A stretch of DNA of 5,405 bases from Moraxellaceae bacterium UBA2031 (GTDB taxonomy: Bacteria > Pseudomonadota > Gammaproteobacteria > Pseudomonadales > Moraxellaceae), in assembly GCA_002333145.1 (NCBI GenBank), contig DDBN01000076.1, positions 4,436 through 9,840 on the forward strand, given 5' to 3'. Made by a program: the position numbers and the translations under genes. Of this stretch, positions 1 to 5,405 are shown piece by piece. The first letter of the stretch is position 1, and every line of letters starts with the position of its first letter. The notes beneath the pieces are model-generated. The model was not told the origin of the DNA, ran no database searches, and saw only the letters and a program-made list of their open reading frames with translations.

Positions 1-1161
1 CTGCCACGCCAAGATGAAGTCTTTCCGGATCATCTGCATTTTGGCCATATTTTTTTCAATCAAGCTAACATGTCGGCCGCCAATATTCCGCAAATTGCGG
101 TGGTAATGGGCTCCTGTACTGCGGGAGGCGCTTATGTTCCAGCCATGGCTGACGAGGCCATTATTGTTAATCATCAAGGCACAATTTTCTTGGCAGGCCC
201 ACCACTGGTAAAAGCCGCCACAGGCGAAGTGGTATCGGCAGAAGACTTGGGCGGCGCAGAGCTGCACAGCCGAATTTCTGGCGTTACTGATCAACTGGCA
301 GAAAGTGATGAGCACGCGCTGGCCCTTACTCGTGCTTCGATAGGCCGCCTTAACCGGGTTAAACAAATTGATCTGGATATCCGCGAGCCAGTGGCACCCC
401 ACTACCCTGCTGATGATATCTACGGCATTCTGCCTAAAGATGCGCGCGAGCCATTTGATGTGCGCGAGATCATCGCTCGCTTAGTAGACGGCTCTGAGTT
501 TGATGAGTTCAAGCCTTTGTATGGCAGCACGTTGGTGACGGGGTTTGCTCGCTTGTGGGGCTATCCGGTCGGCATTATTGCCAACAACGGTATTCTTTTT
601 TCCGAATCTGCATTGAAAGGTGCACACTTTATTGAGCTCTGCTGTCAGCGCAAAATACCCCTCGTTTTTTTGCAAAATATCACCGGCTTTATGGTTGGAA
701 AAAAATACGAAGAAGGTGGCATTGCCAAAAACGGCGCCAAAATGGTTCATGCCGTTTCCTGCGCAAAAGTACCTAAATTTACCGTCATCATCGGCGGCAG
801 CTTTGGCGCCGGCAATTATGGAATGTGTGGCCGTGCTTATGAACCCCGTTTCCTGTTCATGTGGCCCAATGCCCGTATTTCAGTTATGGGGGGTGAACAG
901 GCTGCGAGTGTTCTGACCGATGTAAAGAAAGCGTCACTGGCTAAAAAAGGCGTGGAATGGACTGCTGAGCAAGAGTCCGAGTTTAAGCAGCCATTGCTGG
1001 AAAAATACAACCGCGAAGCACACCCCTACTATGCCAGTGCCAGACTTTGGGATGATGGAATCATCGACCCAGCCAGTACCCGTGATGTACTTGGCCTGGC
1101 TATTTCTGCCTCATTAAATGCGCCCATTCCGGACACCCGGTTTGGCGTGTTCCGTATGTAA
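1..1161 (+). CDS. liuB: Methylcrotonyl-CoA carboxylase beta (carboxyltransferase) subunit, 5'-truncated
   Basis: This is the carboxyltransferase subunit of 3-methylcrotonyl-CoA carboxylase. It moves the carboxyl group from carboxybiotin on LiuD to 3-methylcrotonyl-CoA in cytoplasmic leucine degradation; the family forms an alpha6-beta6 complex. The frame is open from base 1 (LPRQDEVFPDHLHFGHIFFN...), so the ATG at 70 is an internal methionine and the true start lies left of the window. About 386 residues are present against roughly 535 usual for the family, so some 150 N-terminal residues are missing. In fragment numbering, GSCTAGGAYVP at 37-47 and GGSFGAGNYGMCGRAYEPRF at 265-284 are the two glycine-rich oxyanion-hole/acyl-CoA motifs. 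DDIYGILP (138-145) and VDGSEFDEF (162-170) open the C-terminal crotonase-like domain. The protein ends in the family-typical TRFGVFRM. The stop TAA (1159-1161) is 12 bases before liuC. Geranyl-CoA carboxylase beta (AtuC) is the main alternative, but contiguity with liuC and the aacS neighbour favour LiuB. Confidence 0.95.
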   Translation: MPRQDEVFPDHLHFGHIFFNQANMSAANIPQIAVVMGSCTAGGAYVPAMADEAIIVNHQGTIFLAGPPLVKAATGEVVSAEDLGGAELHSRISGVTDQLAESDEHALALTRASIGRLNRVKQIDLDIREPVAPHYPADDIYGILPKDAREPFDVREIIARLVDGSEFDEFKPLYGSTLVTGFARLWGYPVGIIANNGILFSESALKGAHFIELCCQRKIPLVFLQNITGFMVGKKYEEGGIAKNGAKMVHAVSCAKVPKFTVIIGGSFGAGNYGMCGRAYEPRFLFMWPNARISVMGGEQAASVLTDVKKASLAKKGVEWTAEQESEFKQPLLEKYNREAHPYYASARLWDDGIIDPASTRDVLGLAISASLNAPIPDTRFGVFRM

Positions 1162-1165
1162 GGAG
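1160..1165 (+). promoter_or_regulatory. Ribosome binding site of liuC
   Basis: AAGGAG lies 8 bases before the liuC ATG at 1174, a near-ideal Shine-Dalgarno sequence and spacing. It overlaps the liuB stop codon (TAAGGAG from 1159), so ribosomes finishing liuB stop on the liuC initiation site. It supports the 1174 start. The intergenic gap of 12 bases leaves no room for a separate promoter. Confidence 0.85.
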
Positions 1166-1173
1166 TAATAACG

Positions 1174-1962
1174 ATGAGTGCCTTGCATACCCATTTGGAT
1201 CAACGCGGCGTATTCACGATGACCCTGAATCGTCCTGATGTACACAATGCCTTTGATGACTCCCTGATTGCCGAACTGAATAGCGCCATTGAAACGTCAC
1301 GGGCAAATCCGAATGTACGCCTGCTTGTCCTGCGCGCTGAAGGAAAAAGCTTTTCAGCCGGTGCGGATCTAGGCTGGATGAAACGGATGGCCGCCTGCAC
1401 GCGCGAGGAGAACCTTGCCGATGCACAGGAACTGGAGCGCATGATGCATAGCCTGTATGCATTCCCCAAGCCGACGCTTGTTGTAGTGCAAGGTGCCGCA
1501 TTCGGTGGTGCCGTAGGCCTTGTGAGTTGCTGCGACATCGCGATTGCCAGTGATAAAGCAAGCTTTGCCCTGTCGGAAGCAAAACTGGGATTGGCCCCCG
1601 CTGTGATCAGTCCTTTTGTGATTGCGGCTATTGGCCCGCGGCAGGCCAGCCGCTACTTTTTAACCGCTGAGCGCTTCTCTGCAGTACGGGCCCAAGAAAT
1701 GGAGCTTGTACATGAAGTGGTTGCTCCAGAGGAGCTCGATCAAGCAGCTGAAAACATGATCGAAACCCTGCTTAACAATGGTCCGGTGGCGCTAATGGCC
1801 TGTAAAGCACTGATCCGACAGGTTGTTCCTGCCACCGATGATGAACTGCGCGACTACACCACCACCCTGATTGCGAGCCTGAGAACCTCACAAGAAGGCC
1901 AGGAGGGTCTGGCAGCCTTTTTTGAGAAGCGTTCACCTGCATGGCAGCACAGGAAAGCATGA
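1174..1962 (+). CDS. liuC: 3-methylglutaconyl-CoA hydratase (enoyl-CoA hydratase/isomerase family)
   Basis: This 262-residue crotonase-fold protein most likely hydrates 3-methylglutaconyl-CoA, the product of LiuB/LiuD, to HMG-CoA in the cytoplasm. The length is full for the family, and the start is fixed by AAGGAG 8 bases upstream. Residues 61-66 (SAGADL) and 107-116 (GAAFGGAVGL) form the two oxyanion-hole regions. The stretch LSEAKLGLAPAVISPFV (133-149) is characteristic of the LiuC group and carries Glu135, which matches the second catalytic glutamate of classical crotonase (Glu164 of rat enoyl-CoA hydratase). The position matching the first (Glu144) appears to be Gly115, by eye alignment of GGAVGL with GGGCEL; this looks usual for LiuC-like proteins. 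The C-terminus (RTSQEGQEGLAAFFEKRSPAW, 237-257) is also typical. The stop overlaps the next gene by ATGA, consistent with coupled expression with the carboxylase. AtuE of terpene catabolism is the alternative, less likely from gene order. Confidence 0.93.
   Translation: MSALHTHLDQRGVFTMTLNRPDVHNAFDDSLIAELNSAIETSRANPNVRLLVLRAEGKSFSAGADLGWMKRMAACTREENLADAQELERMMHSLYAFPKPTLVVVQGAAFGGAVGLVSCCDIAIASDKASFALSEAKLGLAPAVISPFVIAAIGPRQASRYFLTAERFSAVRAQEMELVHEVVAPEELDQAAENMIETLLNNGPVALMACKALIRQVVPATDDELRDYTTTLIASLRTSQEGQEGLAAFFEKRSPAWQHRKA
1951..1957 (+). promoter_or_regulatory. Candidate ribosome binding site of liuD
   Basis: AGGAAAG lies inside the end of liuC. The AGGA core ends 4 bases before the ATG at 1959 and 10 bases before the ATG at 1965, so it could serve either start. 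It lies downstream of the more upstream in-frame ATG at 1941, which has no purine-rich site before it (GTTCACCTGC), arguing against 1941 as the start. Confidence 0.5.
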
Positions 1963-3950
1963 CTATGTTCAAGAAAATACTGATTGCCAATCGTGGTGAG
2001 ATTTCCTGCCGTATCACGCGCACGGCTCACCGTTTGGGTATACGTACCGTTGCCGTTTACTCAGATGCCGATGTCTCCTCTATGCATGTTGAGCTGGCGG
2101 ATGAAGCCGTTCGACTGGGGCCTGCTCCTAGTCGCGAGTCTTACCTTTGTGTGGACAAGATTATTGCTGCCGCTAAAGCAACTGGTGCAGAGGCCATTCA
2201 TCCTGGCTATGGTTTCTTGTCTGAAAATGCAGACTTTGCCCGAGCTTGTCGTGAAGCGGGTCTGGCTTTTATTGGCCCCTCGCCTGAGTCCATCATATCA
2301 ATGGGCTCCAAGTCTGGCGCCAAGACGTTGATGGAAAAGGCCGGGGTCCCACTGATTCCTGGCTATCACGGCGAAGAACAGAATGAAGCCTTTCTACTCG
2401 CCCAAGCGCGCGAAATTGGCTTTCCCGTCCTGCTGAAAGCATCCGCAGGTGGTGGTGGCAAAGGCATGCGGGCTGTGCATCACGAAGCTGAGTTTTCCGA
2501 AGCCCTGCATGGGGCGCAGCGTGAGGCATCAAATGCGTTTGGTGACCAACGTATGCTCATTGAGAAACTGCTGGTTGAACCTCGTCATGTTGAAGTCCAG
2601 ATCATGGCAGACCGGCATGGCAACACTGTCTATGTATTTGATCGTGATTGTTCGATTCAGCGCCGCCATCAGAAAGTCGTTGAGGAAGCCCCTGCCCCTG
2701 GCTTGTCACCTGCGCTTCGCAAAGCAATGGGTGATGCGGCTGTGCGCGCAGCAAATGCCATCTCTTATGAAGGCGCAGGCACTCTTGAGTTTTTGGTCGA
2801 CAAAAACAGCCATTTCTATTTCATGGAAATGAATACCCGGCTGCAGGTAGAGCATCCGGTGAGTGAACTGATCTCCGGGCTCGATCTGGTCGAGTGGCAG
2901 TTACGTGTGGCAAGCGGTGAGGCGCTGACATTTAAGCAAGAAGACCTGACAATAAATGGACATGCCATCGAAGTTCGCCTTTACGCAGAAGACCCTGATA
3001 GTGGATTCCTGCCCTCCACCGGACGATTGCGCCAGTTTGGCATGCCCATCGGTGAGGGCGTGCGTGTAGACACTGGCTACCGCGTTGGCGATGCGGTGAG
3101 CGTCTATTACGACCCTATGATGGCTAAAGTTATTGCTTGGGGAGAAACACGTGATATAGCCGCTGTACGACTGGCGGATGCCCTGAGCAAAACCTGTATC
3201 GCTGGCGTTAAGCACAACACCGGCTTTCTGGTTCGGGTGTTATCGCACCCTGCATTTCTTGCTGGCCAACTGAGCACACATTTTATCGATGATCATCATG
3301 CTGATTTAATGCGCTCTGTTACCAGTGATAAGACAAATCCCCTGCTACTTGGTGCACTACATGCATTGCAGACGCCACACTCTGCAGTCAACAGCAATGA
3401 TGCCTACTCACCGTGGAGTCGTTTGCAGGGTTTTCGAATTGCCCACCATGACGAAAGCGTCATGCGCATTCAGATTGGTAACGAAGTACAGGAAGTCCGG
3501 CTTACGCCTTTCGGCGATCACCACCAGTACACTATTGGTGAGTTGCAGGGGCACTGCTCACTCACCCTAAAAGGTGGAAATGCGTGTCTCATTCGTGATG
3601 GCCATCTGACCAACTTCCTACTGAGCAGCAACAACAAAGGCTTAGACGTATTTTTACACGGGGAGCATATTGAGGTCAGTGTAGCGACACACACTCCTGA
3701 AAACGATAACTCAGCGAATGGACGTCATTACAACGCACCCATGAATGGGCGCATTGTCAGCGTTAATGTCAGCAAGGGGGATAGCGTCAAAGAAGGAGAT
3801 ACCTTACTGGTAATGGAAGCCATGAAGATGGAACACCGGATTCGTGCCCATGAAGACGGCGTGATTGCCGCCATCGATATTGCAGCCGGCGATCTGGTCA
3901 GTGAAGGCCAGACACTGGTGGCGTTAGAAAATGGGGATGATGGCAAATGA
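1959..3950 (+). CDS. liuD: Methylcrotonyl-CoA carboxylase alpha subunit (biotin carboxylase plus biotin carrier)
   Basis: This subunit carboxylates its own biotin using ATP and bicarbonate, then hands the carboxyl group to LiuB. From the ATG at 1959 it is 663 residues, the usual size for the family. The N-terminal domain opens with FKKILIANRGEI (4-15). The ATP-grasp core has GGGGKGM (164-170), Lys118, Lys160, His210, and CSIQRRHQKVVEEAP with Lys239. It also has Glu277, Glu290 and the MNTRLQVEHP loop (291-300) with Asn292, Arg294, Gln296 and Glu298. Arg340 matches catalytic Arg338 of E. coli AccC, so the active site looks complete. A less conserved linker (about 450-590, with SPWSRLQGFRI around Pro485-Trp486) matches the domain that contacts the beta subunit. 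The biotinyl domain (591-661) carries EAMKMEH with biotin acceptor Lys623. Start choice: 1959 overlaps the liuC stop as ATGA; 1965 (MFKKIL...) is nearly as good and 1941 is weaker. AtuF is the less likely alternative. Confidence 0.94.
   Translation: MTMFKKILIANRGEISCRITRTAHRLGIRTVAVYSDADVSSMHVELADEAVRLGPAPSRESYLCVDKIIAAAKATGAEAIHPGYGFLSENADFARACREAGLAFIGPSPESIISMGSKSGAKTLMEKAGVPLIPGYHGEEQNEAFLLAQAREIGFPVLLKASAGGGGKGMRAVHHEAEFSEALHGAQREASNAFGDQRMLIEKLLVEPRHVEVQIMADRHGNTVYVFDRDCSIQRRHQKVVEEAPAPGLSPALRKAMGDAAVRAANAISYEGAGTLEFLVDKNSHFYFMEMNTRLQVEHPVSELISGLDLVEWQLRVASGEALTFKQEDLTINGHAIEVRLYAEDPDSGFLPSTGRLRQFGMPIGEGVRVDTGYRVGDAVSVYYDPMMAKVIAWGETRDIAAVRLADALSKTCIAGVKHNTGFLVRVLSHPAFLAGQLSTHFIDDHHADLMRSVTSDKTNPLLLGALHALQTPHSAVNSNDAYSPWSRLQGFRIAHHDESVMRIQIGNEVQEVRLTPFGDHHQYTIGELQGHCSLTLKGGNACLIRDGHLTNFLLSSNNKGLDVFLHGEHIEVSVATHTPENDNSANGRHYNAPMNGRIVSVNVSKGDSVKEGDTLLVMEAMKMEHRIRAHEDGVIAAIDIAAGDLVSEGQTLVALENGDDGK
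3933..3938 (+). promoter_or_regulatory. Weak candidate ribosome binding site of aacS
   Basis: GGGGAT inside the last codons of liuD ends 8 bases before the ATG at 3947. It is only a partial Shine-Dalgarno match, so aacS translation probably relies in part on ribosomes terminating at the overlapping liuD stop (ATGA, 3947-3950). Confidence 0.4.
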
Positions 3951-5405
3951 GCGACATCCTTTGGCAACCCACTGCTGAACGTATCGCCTCTACTCAACTG
4001 GCCGCATGGCAACAGTGGCTGGCAAGCGATCAGGGGCTTGTCTTTGACAGCTATGCTGATCTGCATCAATGGTCTGTTACGCATCGTGAAGAGTTCTGGA
4101 AAAGCATTTGGAATTATTTTGGCATTAACAGCCATAGCCCTTATCGCGCTGTTCTAGAAAATGATGTGATGCCTGGCGCCTCCTGGTTTCCAGGTGCCAC
4201 ACTCAACTTTGCCGAGCACCTGCTGCGCTACCGGGATAACCGTACTGCCCTGATCAGCCATTTGGAAAACGGCGAGCGTCGTACATTGACCTATGCCGAG
4301 CTATTTGCCCACGTCAGCCATGTAGCTGCCTTCTTTCGTGGACATGGCATCTCGACTGGAGACCGTGTTGTCGGCTTTATGCCAAATGTGCAAGAAACTG
4401 TTGTGGCCATGCTCGCGGCGACCAGTCTCGGTGCTACATGGTCCTCATGCTCACCAGACTTCGGACTGCAAGGCGTTCTGGATCGATTTGGACAGATTGC
4501 TCCATCCCTGCTGATTGCCGCCGATGGCTACTATTACAATGGGAAGCGGGTGGACTGTGGCGACAAAATTTCTGCCATAGCGTCGCAATTACCGTCGCTG
4601 AAAAAAGTACTCGTCGTACCGCTTACGGGAAATACGACTGATCTCTCGTCCATTGCGAATGCAGAGTGCTGGACTACAGCGCTAGCCACGCCTACAGATA
4701 CTCTCTCGTTCACACCCGTCCCCTTTCAGCACCCTCTTTACATCATGTACTCCTCCGGAACCACGGGCGTTCCCAAGTGTATCGTGCACGGGACTGGCGG
4801 CACTCTGTTGCAGCACCTAAAAGAACTAGCGCTGCATACGGATGTCAGCCGTGATGACGTAGTTTTCTACTACACGACCTGCGGCTGGATGATGTGGAAC
4901 TGGTTAATCTCAACGCTGGCACTTGGTGCAACCGTCGTGCTATACGACGGCTCTCCATTTGCGCACAAACCAGATATCCTTTTGGATATTGCTGAAAAAG
5001 AAAACATCACAATTTTCGGTACCAGTGCAAAATACATCGCCGCACTGGAAAAATCAGGCTGTAAACCACGAGAGACGCATCGTCTGGATGCACTTAAGGC
5101 AGTGCTATCAACGGGCTCACCTCTTGCTCATGAAAGCTTTGACTACGTTTACCGTGATATCAAACCCGATCTTTGCTTATCCAGTATTTCTGGAGGCACA
5201 GACATCGTTTCCTGCTTTGCACTCGGCAATCCAACATTACCTGTTTACCGAGGTGAGCTGCAGTGCAAAGGGCTTGGCATGGCCGTTGATATTTTCAACG
5301 AATCAGGCCACTCCGTCACGAATGAAAAAGGCGAGCTAGTGTGTACACAAGCATTCCCGTGCATGCCAATTGGCTTTTGGAATGACGAGGATGGTGAAAA
5401 ATATC
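3947..5405 (+). CDS. aacS: Acetoacetyl-CoA synthetase (acetoacetate-CoA ligase), 3'-truncated
   Basis: The frame is open from the ATG at 3947 to the window edge: 486 codons plus one base, about three quarters of the usual 650 or so residues. It is an ANL-superfamily adenylating enzyme that makes acetoacetyl-CoA from acetoacetate, ATP and CoA, salvaging the acetoacetate released at the end of leucine degradation. The N-terminal acyl-CoA synthetase cap is visible around 32-60 (FDSYADLHQWSVTHREEFWKS onward) and in SWFPGATLNFAEHLL (79-93). The phosphate-binding loop is YSSGTTGVPK (268-277). TTCGWMMWNW (310-319) is strongly characteristic of acetoacetyl-CoA synthetases rather than acetyl-CoA synthetases. 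SGGTDI (415-420) is the adenylate-binding motif. The mobile C-terminal subdomain with its catalytic lysine would lie beyond the edge. The gene begins inside liuD by ATGA, so it belongs to the same transcript. There is no frameshift or stop in the visible part. Confidence 0.93.
   Translation, partial: MSDILWQPTAERIASTQLAAWQQWLASDQGLVFDSYADLHQWSVTHREEFWKSIWNYFGINSHSPYRAVLENDVMPGASWFPGATLNFAEHLLRYRDNRTALISHLENGERRTLTYAELFAHVSHVAAFFRGHGISTGDRVVGFMPNVQETVVAMLAATSLGATWSSCSPDFGLQGVLDRFGQIAPSLLIAADGYYYNGKRVDCGDKISAIASQLPSLKKVLVVPLTGNTTDLSSIANAECWTTALATPTDTLSFTPVPFQHPLYIMYSSGTTGVPKCIVHGTGGTLLQHLKELALHTDVSRDDVVFYYTTCGWMMWNWLISTLALGATVVLYDGSPFAHKPDILLDIAEKENITIFGTSAKYIAALEKSGCKPRETHRLDALKAVLSTGSPLAHESFDYVYRDIKPDLCLSSISGGTDIVSCFALGNPTLPVYRGELQCKGLGMAVDIFNESGHSVTNEKGELVCTQAFPCMPIGFWNDEDGEKY

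Noticed and set aside
70..72. ATG at 70 as the start of liuB
   Set aside because: The frame is open to base 1 and the upstream codons encode a conserved carboxyltransferase segment (LPRQDEVFPDHLHFGHIFFN), so this is an internal methionine of a gene cut by the window edge.
1200..1582. Two minus-strand open frames of 112 and 122 codons opposite liuC
   Set aside because: They are antisense shadows of a well-conserved hydratase gene; the translations are low-complexity and Ser/Arg-rich with no recognisable domain.
1..3950. Assignment to the acyclic terpene (atu) cluster: geranyl-CoA carboxylase AtuC/AtuF and hydratase AtuE
   Set aside because: The atu order has the acyl-CoA dehydrogenase gene atuD between the beta subunit and the hydratase, which is absent here. 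The adjoining aacS fits leucine degradation. Not fully excluded without a phylogeny.
3728..4135. Minus-strand 135-codon open frame across the liuD-aacS junction
   Set aside because: It is opposite the biotinyl domain of LiuD and the N-terminus of AacS, both clearly coding on the plus strand. There is no sign of an independent gene.
4923..5339. 138-codon plus-strand open frame inside aacS
   Set aside because: It lies in another frame of aacS, whose own frame encodes conserved ANL motifs (SGGTDI) across the same bases. No ribosome binding site or recognisable domain was seen.

Overview
This 5.4 kb window is one continuous stretch of a plus-strand catabolic operon. In order it holds the 3' part of liuB (methylcrotonyl-CoA carboxylase beta subunit), complete liuC (3-methylglutaconyl-CoA hydratase), complete liuD (biotin-carrying alpha subunit of the same carboxylase), and the 5' part of an acetoacetyl-CoA synthetase gene (aacS). 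Every base except a 12-base gap between liuB and liuC lies in a coding region. I see no RNA gene, mobile element, CRISPR array, terminator or promoter.

The gene order and moderate GC content suggest the leucine/isovalerate utilisation (liu) operon of a Gram-negative proteobacterium, most likely a gammaproteobacterium. This placement is inference from content and organisation; nothing here fixes a genus. The order liuB-liuC-liuD with no acyl-CoA dehydrogenase between the first two fits liu. The related acyclic terpene (atu) cluster has atuD between the carboxylase beta gene and the hydratase gene. The adjoining acetoacetate-activating gene also fits leucine breakdown.

Layout: liuB is cut by the left edge and ends at 1161. 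Its stop codon is fused to the liuC ribosome binding site. liuC runs 1174-1962 and overlaps liuD by ATGA at 1959-1962. liuD ends at 3950 and overlaps aacS by ATGA at 3947-3950. aacS runs off the right edge still open. The tight packing implies one transcript with translational coupling, driven by a promoter upstream of the window.

Functionally, LiuB and LiuD form the biotin-dependent carboxylase that converts 3-methylcrotonyl-CoA to 3-methylglutaconyl-CoA, and LiuC hydrates that to HMG-CoA. A lyase (LiuE, not in the window) would split HMG-CoA into acetyl-CoA and acetoacetate, and AacS would activate acetoacetate to acetoacetyl-CoA for thiolysis. The main organisational point is that the lyase gene is not between liuD and aacS, so it must lie downstream of aacS or elsewhere. 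All visible catalytic motifs are intact, and I found no sign of a previously undescribed system.
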